Shown one piece after another: positions 38,301-46,390 of a DNA stretch of 64,000 bases. Source of the stretch: Bacteroidota bacterium. GTDB taxonomy: Bacteria; Bacteroidota; Bacteroidia; Chitinophagales; Chitinophagaceae. The notes under the pieces were generated by a model. That model ran no database searches. It was not told the DNA's origin and saw only the letters and a list, made by a program, of their open reading frames with translations. The number at the start of each line of letters is the position of its first letter. Position 1 is the stretch's first letter. The DNA lies in contig SYEV01000087.1 in the NCBI GenBank assembly GCA_005800655.1, positions 1 to 64,000 of the forward strand. The letters are read 5' to 3'. A program made the translations under genes and the position numbers.

Positions 38301-38387
38301 ATGCCTAGCTTCCAAACAATATTAACCTGTGGTGATCATGAACACGAGGATCACATGGCGACCATTTATGAAAATCAAAATAATTAA
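35370..38387 (+). CDS. Exported tandem amidohydrolase-family protein
   Basis: A 1005-residue protein with signal peptide ending AIVAHAQ. It contains two amidohydrolase units. The first (about 30-425) has the composite beta-sandwich and LETGKWANFIITTEP but lacks the metal HxH: FIYPSFIDPLSDYG replaces the usual PGxIDxHxH. The second (about 565-975) is intact: His629-Ser-His631 in IIDEHSHIAA, GSANTIGGQTQLIKLR, ITCHSYVQPEI, THILEGYK and NSDDAEMAR. The superfamily hydrolyses amide and related bonds, often of imides or dipeptides; substrate unknown. The end DHEHEDHM is His/Asp-rich. It is followed 3 bases later by another homologue. Confidence 0.85.
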   Translation: MKRILTGLVFLCTAIVAHAQESFPINGVRDIRSGLYAFTNATIIQNENTKIEKGVLIINMGKIVAVGANLTVPAEAIVIDCVGKFIYPSFIDPLSDYGVATPRRTLGGFNFGAPGQFISNKPGPYNWNQAVKPELNAVDVFTKDETTASAYRANGFGAVFTHLKDGLARGTGAVVTLATENNNQAVLKSKAASVYSFDKGTSTQSYPSSLMGSIAVLRQTYLDAKWYQTKPVSEGVNLSLEAWNNGQSIPQIFATDDKWNAVRADRIGDEFGVQYIIRGGDNGYQRIDEMVKTKASFILGVDFPVAMDVEDPNDARFVSLADMKHWELAPTNLAAYSKANIPFSITSSDMKDAKQFLANVKKAIQNGLCESKALEALTKTPANQLGVYDQVGSLETGKWANFIITTEPVFAANSKIIENWVQGNKYGVNESEWSSIAGKYKLTINKNGTTSDYTVEVKKDLSASIIGSDTIASKITVSESVIKLNFASKKGRGADQIRLSGIISGNSWSGVGTDGSGSKTTWSASYTGAIAATEARSEFRRPMDSTRNNNSKITFPFVGYGNEVLPKQETILIKNATVWTNEKEGVLQNTDVLIKGGKIAKIGKNLSDATANIVDGTGKHLSAGIIDEHSHIAAMSINEGGQSVTSEARIADNLNPEDINIYRQLSGGVTSSHILHGSANTIGGQTQLIKLRWGANDEDLKFAGADPFIKFALGENVKRTTSQSNNRYPDTRMGVEEVLNDAFDRALDYQKTLKANPSARRDLELEALVEILNKKRFITCHSYVQPEITYALRIGDKYGFKFNTFTHILEGYKVADKMKEHGASASTFSDWFMYKTEVQDAIAYNAAIMQKVGLNVVINSDDAEMARRLNQEAAKAVKYGGVSEEEALKMVTLNPAKALHVADKVGSIKTGKDADVVLWTDNPLSIYAKVEKTIVDGIVYFDRTKDAEMSKKITAEKTRLIQKLLGEKRSGMPMGRPMPSFQTILTCGDHEHEDHMATIYENQNN

Positions 38388-38390
38388 TTT

Positions 38391-39713
38391 ATGAAAAATA
38401 AATATACAAGCTTACTCATATTAACACTTGCGATTTTTGCAATCAATGCAAAAGGACAGGAAACGGTTTATCCTGCAGGTCCACAAAAGGGAGTTTCTGC
38501 AATTACACACGCAACGGTGCATGTGGGTAATGGAACTGTTTTAACAGATGCAACGATTGTATTTGAAAAAGGAAAAATCACGGCAGTGGGAAATGGTGTT
38601 TCAATACCAAAAGGTGCTACTGAAATAGATGCAACAGGAAAACAAGTGTATCCTGGTTTAATTTTACCAAGTTCTAGTTTAGGCTTACGTGAAATTAGCT
38701 CAGGCGTTCGCGGAAGTAATGACTATCAAGAAATTGGGGAAAACAATGCTGATATTAGAAGCATTGTGTCTTACAACACAGATTCTAAAATTATAAATGT
38801 ATTACGCAGTAATGGTATTTTATTGGCGCATGTTTCTCCTTCTGGTGAATTAATCGAAGGAAGATCAAGTGTGGTTCAATTAGATGCATGGAATTATGAA
38901 GATGCTGAGTATAAAGCAAACACAGGAATGTATATATCAATGCCTTCACTAATGGCGCGCCGTGGTGGACGTGGTGGCTTTATGCGTGGTATGATGATGG
39001 GTGGTGGTGGAGATCCATTAAAAGCAGCATTTGATAAAATTGAAACTATTAAAACCTATTTCACAGAAGCAAAAGCATATTGCCAAGAAAAGGTTCATGC
39101 CAATAATAATTTGAAATTAGAGGCGGCACGCGCTTTGTTTGAAGGCAAACAAAAACTATATGTTCGTGCGAATGAGGTAAAACAAATGCTACTCGCCATT
39201 GATTTAGGTAAAACTTTTGGTTTCAATATTGTGATAGTGGGTGGTGGAGAAAGTTTTCAAATTGCGGGCCTATTAGCAGAAAATAAAATCCCGGTTATCT
39301 TAGATGAAGCCCATGCATTACCAGCAACGGAAGATGATGATGTTGACCAACCTTATAAAACTCCAGCACAATTACAAAAAGCAGGTGTTTTATTTGCGAT
39401 GAACGACGTGGCTGATAATACAAAATCTCGCAACCTTAGCTTCAATGCTGGAACGGCTGCTACCTATGGTTTAACCAAGGAAGAGGCTTTGTCATCGATC
39501 ACACTTAACACGGCTAAAATATTAGGTATTGATAATGTTACCGGGTCAATTGAAGCGGGTAAAGACGCCAATATTCTTATCAGTGCAGGAGATATATTAG
39601 ATATGCGCGGGAACCAGCTTACACAAATATTTATTCAAGGACGTACTGTTTCATTAGACAACAAACAACTACAACTTTACGAACGTTATAAACATAAATA
39701 TGGTATTAAGTAA
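38391..39713 (+). CDS. Amidohydrolase-family protein, apparently without the metal HxH motif
   Basis: A 440-residue exported protein, signal peptide ending INAKGQ, with the amidohydrolase composite domain (ATVHVGNGTVLTDATIVFEKGKI in shorter blocks) and C-terminal LTKEEALSSITLNTAKILG and GSIEAGKDANILISAGD. The stretch YPGLILPSSSLGLRE stands where the active-site HxH normally is, so metal binding is doubtful. A Gly/Met/Arg-rich segment (about 190-210) interrupts the barrel. It begins 3 bases after the larger homologue, so the two are one operon and probably form a complex in which this protein is a non-catalytic partner (inference). Confidence 0.8.
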   Translation: MKNKYTSLLILTLAIFAINAKGQETVYPAGPQKGVSAITHATVHVGNGTVLTDATIVFEKGKITAVGNGVSIPKGATEIDATGKQVYPGLILPSSSLGLREISSGVRGSNDYQEIGENNADIRSIVSYNTDSKIINVLRSNGILLAHVSPSGELIEGRSSVVQLDAWNYEDAEYKANTGMYISMPSLMARRGGRGGFMRGMMMGGGGDPLKAAFDKIETIKTYFTEAKAYCQEKVHANNNLKLEAARALFEGKQKLYVRANEVKQMLLAIDLGKTFGFNIVIVGGGESFQIAGLLAENKIPVILDEAHALPATEDDDVDQPYKTPAQLQKAGVLFAMNDVADNTKSRNLSFNAGTAATYGLTKEEALSSITLNTAKILGIDNVTGSIEAGKDANILISAGDILDMRGNQLTQIFIQGRTVSLDNKQLQLYERYKHKYGIK

Positions 39714-39752
39714 AACTTAATTAATTTGTTTAAATATTAATTCTAAATTTTG

Positions 39753-39785
39753 ACCGGTCGCTTTAATTGGCGGCCGGTTTTTTTG
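39753..39785 (+). terminator. Terminator after the amidohydrolase pair
   Basis: A 9-bp stem ACCGGTCGC/GCGGCCGGT (one G-U) with loop TTTAATTG, followed by seven Ts. It ends only 15 bases before the polA start. Confidence 0.85.
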
Positions 39786-39787
39786 GG

Positions 39788-39795
39788 TATCTTAG
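39788..39795 (+). promoter_or_regulatory. Possible -7 element of polA
   Basis: TATCTTAG, one base off consensus, four bases before ATG 39800, directly after the terminator. Confidence 0.3.
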
Positions 39796-39799
39796 CATC

Positions 39800-42733
39800 A
39801 TGTCTAAAAAACTATTTTTATTAGATGCGCTTGCATTAATTTATCGTGCATATTATGCGCTCATCCGTACGCCGCGTATTACTTCTACAGGCATTAATAC
39901 CAATGCACAATTTGGTTTTACAAATACCTTGCTTGAAATAATACGCAAGGAAAACCCTACCCATATTGCTGTTTGTTTTGATACACACGCGCCTACCGAA
40001 AGACACACCGACTTTGCTGATTATAAGGCCAATCGACAAGAAACACCAGAAGATTTATTAGACTCATTGCCACATATTAAAGCAATTATTGAGGGGTTTA
40101 ACATACCAGTAATTGAATATGATGGGTATGAAGCAGATGATATCATTGGAACCCTGGCCTGGCAGGCTGCTGATATGGGCTACGATGTATACATGGTTAC
40201 ACCAGATAAGGATTATGGTCAATTATTGATACATCCCAATGTTTTTATATGGAAACCTCCAGCTTTTGGCAATAAGGAAGAGATTGTTGATGCTAAAAAG
40301 ATTTGTGAAAAATGGGATATTCAAAGAGTTGAACAGGTCATAGATATGTTGGGTCTCATGGGTGATGCTTCTGATAATATTCCAGGTATACCGGGAGTTG
40401 GGGAAAAAACTGCAGCAAAGCTTTTGAAATTATATGATACGCTTGAGGGTGTTTTAGAAAACGCAGATAAAATTACTGGTGCCATGGGTGAAAAAGTGCG
40501 CGCAGGTAAAGCGTCTGCCATTATGAGTAAAAAATTGGCAACAATAATTACCAATGTGCCTGTTCAATTTCATGAAGAAGATTTTAGATTAAAAGAAAAA
40601 AATAGTTCGGCACTAGCTGAAATATTTAACGAATTAGAATTTAAAACTTTGGGCAAGAGAATATTAGGAGATGCATTTTCAATAACAGGTGGTGGTAGTG
40701 AAGAAAATGGTGATGGTTCCTTTTCTAAAAAAGAACCCAGTGGAAACGCACAAGAACAGACAGATTTATTTGGTAATACGGTAAATGTAAAGCCACCCAA
40801 ACAAAGAGCAAACAAAACAAACGAATCAGAATTAACAGCAGATACTGAGGATAACCGCGAGGATAATGATTTTGGTGGAAGTCCAGAAACAGCGATTGTT
40901 GTAAATAAAAATATTGGTAACACCGAACACGAATATAAATCGGTTGTGGGGGATAAAGAAATAGAAGCACTGGTTGCTGTGCTTTTACAACAAAATGAAA
41001 TTTGTATTGATACCGAAACAACCGGTGTTGATGCAAATAATGTATCGCTAGTTGGATTAAGTTTCTCTTATAAAGAACACGCCGGTTATTTTTTACCGAT
41101 AGAAAATGATGGTGATAGTAAAACCGGTGCAAAGCACATTCTAAAAATATTACAGCCCCTTTTTGATAATGAAAATATTACTTGGATTGGTCAAAACTTA
41201 AAATATGATTTTTTAGTACTGAAATGGTATGGCATTGAATTAAAAGGGAAAACTTTTGATACCATGTTGGCGCATTACGTTATTGAGCCAGAAGGTAGGC
41301 GTGGTATGGATTTATTAAGTGCACAATTTTTAGGATACGAACCTGTTTCTATTACAAGCATCATTGGCAAGAAAGGTAAAAATCAAGGTAGTATGCGCGA
41401 TGCGCCGCTAGATCAAATAACACAATATGCAGCGGAGGATGCAGATATTACATTACAGCTGAAAAATTGTTTTGCACCTTTGATTATTAAAAGGGGGGTG
41501 ACCAAGGTTTTTAATGAAGTAGAAAATCCACTGGTGCGCGTTTTAGTTGACATGGAATACGAGGGTGTAAAAGTGGATACACAATTTTTAAGTGATTATA
41601 GTAAGGTGTTAGAGGTGGATGCTAAAATAAGTGAAGAGCGCGTGTATGAGAAAGCGGGTGTTCGATTTAATTTAGCTTCACCAAAACAACTAGGAGAAGT
41701 TCTTTTTGAAATTTTAAAATTAGACGCAAAAGCTAAAAAAACAAAAACGGGACAATACGCAACGGGAGAAGATGTTTTACAAAAAATGGCAGCAAAACAT
41801 AAAATAGTTGACGATATTTTAAATTTTAGAGAGCTAACAAAACTTAAATCAACCTATGTAGATTCGGTTCCCGCATTAATTAATCCTAAAACTGGGCGTA
41901 TACACACCAGCTATGCGCAGGCGGTGGCGGTGACTGGGCGATTAAGTAGTACCAATCCAAATTTGCAAAATATCCCCATTAGAACTGAACGTGGAAGAGA
42001 GATTAGAAAGGCATTTATACCAAGAGATCCGAGCAGGGTTTTAATAAGCGCGGATTATTCACAAATTGAATTAAGAATTGTTGCTGCAATTAGTGGTGAT
42101 CCAAATATGTGTGATGCCTTTAGACAAGGAAAAGATATTCATACCGCCACTGCGGCAAAGGTATACGGTATCGAAGAATCCGCTGTAACAAAGGAAATGC
42201 GTTATAAAGCCAAAAGTGTGAATTTTGGAATTATTTATGGACAAGGGGCTTTTGGTTTGGCAGAAAACTTGGGTATTCCAAGAGCAGAAGCAAAAGAAAT
42301 TATAGACAATTATAAAAAAGAATTTCCAAATATTCAATTGTACATGGACCAACAAATTAATCATGCAAAAGAAATGGGTTATGTAGAAACCCTCATGGGC
42401 AGGAAGCGTTGGTTAAGAGATATCAACAGTAGCAACTTTACCGTTCGTGGTTTTGCAGAAAGAAACGCAATCAACTCTCCGATTCAGGGATCTGCGGCAG
42501 ATATGATTAAATTAGCAATGATTAAAATTCATGCAGAAATGAAAAAATCAAAATGGGAATCTAAAATGATTTTACAAGTGCACGATGAATTAGTTTTTGA
42601 TGCAACTGAAAAAGAAGTTCCGGCACTTAAGGAGTTAATATTAAATTGTATGAAAACCGCGATGATATTACCTAATGGTGTTCCCGTAGAAGCAGAGGTG
42701 GGTGTTGGAAAAAACTGGCTTGAAGCACACTAA
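39800..42733 (+). CDS. polA: DNA polymerase I
   Basis: A 977-residue polymerase for gap filling and primer removal, starting at ATG 39800 (MSKKLFLLDALALIYRAYYAL is the 5'-nuclease start; the TTG 39767 is inside the terminator). Domains: 5'-3' exonuclease (1-300, TPDKDYGQL, GDASDNIPGIPGVGEKTA), an acidic low-complexity linker (about 305-380), 3'-5' exonuclease with all motifs (DTETTGVD, GQNLKYDF, YAAEDADIT), and polymerase with motif A DYSQIELR, motif B RYKAKSVNFGIIYGQ and motif C VHDELVF. Proofreading should therefore be active. Confidence 0.96.
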   Translation: MSKKLFLLDALALIYRAYYALIRTPRITSTGINTNAQFGFTNTLLEIIRKENPTHIAVCFDTHAPTERHTDFADYKANRQETPEDLLDSLPHIKAIIEGFNIPVIEYDGYEADDIIGTLAWQAADMGYDVYMVTPDKDYGQLLIHPNVFIWKPPAFGNKEEIVDAKKICEKWDIQRVEQVIDMLGLMGDASDNIPGIPGVGEKTAAKLLKLYDTLEGVLENADKITGAMGEKVRAGKASAIMSKKLATIITNVPVQFHEEDFRLKEKNSSALAEIFNELEFKTLGKRILGDAFSITGGGSEENGDGSFSKKEPSGNAQEQTDLFGNTVNVKPPKQRANKTNESELTADTEDNREDNDFGGSPETAIVVNKNIGNTEHEYKSVVGDKEIEALVAVLLQQNEICIDTETTGVDANNVSLVGLSFSYKEHAGYFLPIENDGDSKTGAKHILKILQPLFDNENITWIGQNLKYDFLVLKWYGIELKGKTFDTMLAHYVIEPEGRRGMDLLSAQFLGYEPVSITSIIGKKGKNQGSMRDAPLDQITQYAAEDADITLQLKNCFAPLIIKRGVTKVFNEVENPLVRVLVDMEYEGVKVDTQFLSDYSKVLEVDAKISEERVYEKAGVRFNLASPKQLGEVLFEILKLDAKAKKTKTGQYATGEDVLQKMAAKHKIVDDILNFRELTKLKSTYVDSVPALINPKTGRIHTSYAQAVAVTGRLSSTNPNLQNIPIRTERGREIRKAFIPRDPSRVLISADYSQIELRIVAAISGDPNMCDAFRQGKDIHTATAAKVYGIEESAVTKEMRYKAKSVNFGIIYGQGAFGLAENLGIPRAEAKEIIDNYKKEFPNIQLYMDQQINHAKEMGYVETLMGRKRWLRDINSSNFTVRGFAERNAINSPIQGSAADMIKLAMIKIHAEMKKSKWESKMILQVHDELVFDATEKEVPALKELILNCMKTAMILPNGVPVEAEVGVGKNWLEAH

Positions 42734-42768
42734 AATTGTTGGACAATTATATTAATAAATAAACGGTT

Positions 42769-43275
42769 CTACTTTTTTTTAAAAACGGGAACCGTGCTGC
42801 AAGGTTCGCCATACATAATACTTTTGACAACTGGTCTTAGTTTTTGTGTAATTGCAATATACGCGGACTCGCCAATAGGAGTATCACCACAACCCTTAAT
42901 AACCACGCGCTGATCGGTATATTCAGCAGAATTAATTGCGCTTATTTCTTGTAATAAAATTTGTTCTCGTACTTTATTTTCATCCCCGAAATAAATTGCC
43001 TTTGCGGTATTGCTTAAATTAGAAGCAACCAGCATGTTTGCCCACATTGGAATGATGGCATCGGCCGAACAATGAATGCCCACTATTTTATCTTGGTATT
43101 CCCTCCAGTCTATTTCTGCAAGCGAGGCCCTAAACTCCTTCTCTTTTAAAATGAGCTCCATAAATAAATAGGGCTTAATATCAAACACAACCACGGGGTT
43201 GTTGGGTAAAAAGCTAGCAAGATCAACGCTAATTAATCCACTTTCCGCAACTTTATTTATTAAGGAGTCTGACAT
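42769..43275 (-). CDS. DUF2480 family protein
   Basis: A 168-residue cytoplasmic protein of the DUF2480 family, found in Bacteroidota: SVDLASFLPNNPVVVFDIKPYLFM as a lead block, IVGIHCSADAIIPMWANMLVAS, RVVIKGCGDTPIGESAYIAIT. The conserved Cys residues CSAD and GCGD could bind a metal (inference). Function unknown. It is convergent with polA, 35 bases away. A small hairpin AATTGT-TGG-ACAATT lies between. Confidence 0.85.
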   Translation of the reverse strand: MSDSLINKVAESGLISVDLASFLPNNPVVVFDIKPYLFMELILKEKEFRASLAEIDWREYQDKIVGIHCSADAIIPMWANMLVASNLSNTAKAIYFGDENKVREQILLQEISAINSAEYTDQRVVIKGCGDTPIGESAYIAITQKLRPVVKSIMYGEPCSTVPVFKKK

Positions 43276-43369
43276 GGTGTAAAATTAAGCACTATTTAAT
43301 AAATCTACTGACGAAATAGGAAGATTATAGCATAAAAACACGCATATACAACAGGAAGGGGGTGGAAAA

Positions 43370-43395
43370 GAAACGGCCCCGATTTATCGGGGCCG
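43370..43395 (-). terminator. Terminator of the PpiD-like gene
   Basis: A 9-bp perfect stem CGGCCCCGA/TCGGGGCCG around a 4-base loop, followed on the minus strand by TTTC and TTTT. The core 14-mer CCCGATAAATCGGG is identical to that at 9788. Confidence 0.85.
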
Positions 43396-43420
43396 CAAAA
43401 GCTATATGTTTAGGTATCTA

Positions 43421-45502
43421 TTAATACACCTTTGATCTATTATCTTTAATATTCGCTGCCTTCTTTAAAGCAACATTGGTTCTAAACATTACGTTTCTTA
43501 ATCTTTGTAATGTTTCCTCTTTATATAATAAAGGGTCTTGTTGCGCCGGTTTTGCACCTAATGCATTTACGCTTAAAACAAAAACACCCGTATTACCAGC
43601 TATAGGCTCACTTACTTTATTTAATAATGCTTTATTAAAAGCCGCGCCAACTACTTTCGGTTCATTTCCAACATTAGCAAGCATTGAAAATACATATCCA
43701 ATACTATCTAATTTTTGTACCATTGTTTTTCCCGCACTAGCATATGCCTCTAATGAATTACCCTTGAAAGTTGTTTTAATTATAGTCGCCTTTTTCTCGT
43801 CTCTAATAATTCCTTCCACTTGTGGTCTTGCCGCTTCAACACCCATTAGGCCCTCTTTATCTTCGCTGGTAATAATTGCAACCAAATAATTATCTTCTAC
43901 CTCAAATGGTTCTGAAATATCATTTACCGTTTTTTCATAAACCCAGCGCACCATCGCCCTAGATTCACCAATACCCTGAATACTAAAATCATTTTCTTTA
44001 ATGTTCGTAGCCGGTAGCGCTTGTTTATTTGCCTTAACAGCATTTGCATTAAAAGATTTTAAATCAGAACTTGATGTAGCAAATTGTGCAGCTGCGGTCG
44101 ATGCTGCATTAATTGTTTCTGTACTTGGTAATAATGGTTTAGATAAATAAGCAATTTTATAAGAAGCTACTTTTGGCGTTTGTTTTAAAATTTCAACATA
44201 ATGATAACCAAATTCTGTTTTTACAACTTGCTTGGTTCCAACTGGATTGGCAAATGAAAAATCATTAAAAGCTGGTGTCATTTGTGCTTGAGGAAACATG
44301 TCTATTGTTCCACCGGCCGGCTTACTTCCTTGATCGTCTGAATATTGTTGACATAGCACATCAAAAGAAGCGCCTCCGCGTATTGCAACACAAATACTAT
44401 CTGCTAATTTTTTTGCAACACTATCGTCTTTAATTTGTTGGCCATTTTGTGGGTTGGTTGTAGCAATTAAAATATGTCTAACACTTGTACTATCTGGCCA
44501 TTGGGTTGTTCCAACCACCTTTGCAATGGTGAAATTTCTTCCATCAATGTAGGGACCAAAAACACCACCAACAGGTAAAGAAAGAATAGAATCTTTTTGT
44601 GGAACTTGTATTCTGTTTTTACTCAAGTAACTGTTATAAAATATATTTTCTGTTCCTATTTTATTTAAATAAGAAGCAACATCGCTCGTGTTTTTAAAAT
44701 CTGCTTTTAGTGAAGCAACTTGATTATAAACATTTGTACTATCGATTGAGGAAGGGGCTGCACTAAAAACGACAAAACTAATATTTCTAGATGTTTCATC
44801 AACTTGATATGCTGCTGCGTTTTCTTTCAAATAGGTTGAAACCCCATCATTACTCACCTTAATTGTACTATCTATAATACTATTATAAGGAACAGAAACA
44901 TAAGAAATATTTGAAATTGCATTTGTTTCAGCAAACTCTTTATCTGCTAACCATTTAGGAAACTGAATTCCTTTAATGACTAATGCTTGGTATTTACTTC
45001 TTTGTCTGTTTTCAATAGAAGGCGCAATATAAAATTTCTCAATTTGGTTTATTTGATCTGCATTTTTACTTTTTTTAAGTTGTGCAATTGCTTGGCGCGC
45101 ATCATTTACCTTAAACTCGCCCGTTGCCCTGTCGGTGAACTCTTGTCTAAAAGGAGATTCGTTACCAAATAAAACATCGTTTAATTCTTTGTTACCAACA
45201 GAAAGACCTAGCTTTTCTTGTTCTGTTTTGAACAATAAAAGATCTACTTCTTGGTTCCATAAAAATCCAATGATTTGCTCTCTCTTAATTCCTTGAGATG
45301 CGTAGTTTTGAACCTGGATTTCTACCTTCTCTTCGAAATCTGCTTTTTTAATTTCTTCGCCATTTACAGTACCAAGGCTTGAAATATTACTTCCATTTTG
45401 ACGTCCAACACCATCTTGTAATATAAAAGCAACCAATGCAATTACAATAATAACAAAGATGATCCATGTACCTCTTTCGCGAATGTTCTGAATAATTGAC
45501 AT
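43421..45502 (-). CDS. Membrane-anchored parvulin-type peptidyl-prolyl isomerase, PpiD-like
   Basis: A 693-residue protein starting at ATG 45502; eight extra residues from 45526 would come before the anchor. It has an N-terminal transmembrane segment (TWIIFVIIVIALVAFIL), a SurA-N-like helical chaperone domain (about 30-230), a parvulin PPIase domain (about 340-440; RHILIATTNPQ, GGASFDVLCQQYSDD, TEFGYHYVEIL) and a long C-terminal domain. It should fold outer-membrane and secreted proteins at the periplasmic side of the inner membrane. It stands alone with a strong terminator. Confidence 0.88.
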   Translation of the reverse strand: MSIIQNIRERGTWIIFVIIVIALVAFILQDGVGRQNGSNISSLGTVNGEEIKKADFEEKVEIQVQNYASQGIKREQIIGFLWNQEVDLLLFKTEQEKLGLSVGNKELNDVLFGNESPFRQEFTDRATGEFKVNDARQAIAQLKKSKNADQINQIEKFYIAPSIENRQRSKYQALVIKGIQFPKWLADKEFAETNAISNISYVSVPYNSIIDSTIKVSNDGVSTYLKENAAAYQVDETSRNISFVVFSAAPSSIDSTNVYNQVASLKADFKNTSDVASYLNKIGTENIFYNSYLSKNRIQVPQKDSILSLPVGGVFGPYIDGRNFTIAKVVGTTQWPDSTSVRHILIATTNPQNGQQIKDDSVAKKLADSICVAIRGGASFDVLCQQYSDDQGSKPAGGTIDMFPQAQMTPAFNDFSFANPVGTKQVVKTEFGYHYVEILKQTPKVASYKIAYLSKPLLPSTETINAASTAAAQFATSSSDLKSFNANAVKANKQALPATNIKENDFSIQGIGESRAMVRWVYEKTVNDISEPFEVEDNYLVAIITSEDKEGLMGVEAARPQVEGIIRDEKKATIIKTTFKGNSLEAYASAGKTMVQKLDSIGYVFSMLANVGNEPKVVGAAFNKALLNKVSEPIAGNTGVFVLSVNALGAKPAQQDPLLYKEETLQRLRNVMFRTNVALKKAANIKDNRSKVY

Positions 45503-46390
45503 ATATCTATAATTATAGGAGAGCAAAAATAATGTTTTCTAGCTTGTAAATAGGGGGTTTGGCGGAATTTTTAAGGCAATTTTTATTAAAACCACGAATA
45601 AAAATGCACATTAGGTAGGTGGATAAATTAATATTTCGTGGATATCTCCACTTTTTATCTGAATAAATCTGCATAAAAAAAGAATAATATCATTAGGATA
45701 AATAAAAAAAAGGAAATATTGAAATTAAGGGGTGAATTATACCCGTTAATTAACAGTGTATAAGATGTTTATTAAATAAAAAATAAATAATTTTTAAAAG
45801 AAAAAATATAAACTTATTTCTTTTAAAAACCAATACTGTTATATATCTTATGATAATATAAAGACTTAAGAAGAATATAAAAAATAATTAAATATCTATG
45901 TTAATAAAAAAGATATTAAGATATTAACAGCCGTAATAGTATTAGGTTATTTATATAAATGTATTAATACTTAATACTACGATGGATATACACATTGAGA
46001 AAAACAACACTTAAATTAAATCAACTACTTTTATCAAGTTAAAAAATAAAACAAATCATTCACCGATGAACTACCAAATTAAAAATAAAAATTTTACCCA
46101 TTATATATTTATATAAATAAAAAATATAATACTTAATAACTTATAAAACAATTAAATATAATTAATTTAATAAAAAATAACAGTCATTTGTTTTTAAAAC
46201 TAAATACTACCCCATTTTTAAATAATAACCCGCTTTCCCCTTTTTTATTTGCTTCATAATGCTTAATTTTTCATACACAATTTTTGCTTGCTTTTATTTT
46301 ATTTAAAACCAATTTTATACCGGTTTATAAAAATAAAAATAAGTGCAATATTTTGAAAATATCAAATCATAAAATAGATAAATTTTAAAA
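45503..46390. other. 888-base very AT-rich spacer before the 46391 cluster
   Basis: No credible gene, tRNA or structured RNA is seen. Most of it is A/T runs, with GC below about 20 percent by eye from 45660 to 46390. Notable pieces are a short hairpin GTGGA-TATC-TCCAC (45639-45652) followed by Ts, a tandem AGATATTA (about 45911-45926), GGTGGATAA at 45618-45626, which is one base off a DnaA box on the other strand, and ATTAATACTTAATAC near 45963. It separates a minus-strand gene from a plus-strand cluster and so must hold at least their promoters. Confidence 0.5.

Noticed and set aside
42735-42749. Hairpin AATTGT-TGG-ACAATT between polA and the DUF2480 gene
   Set aside because: Weak AT-rich stem with a 3-base loop and no T tract; not called as a terminator.
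45600-46390. Replication origin
   Set aside because: Only one near DnaA box was found, no cluster, and gene orientation to either side does not show a clear switch; skew cannot be computed here.
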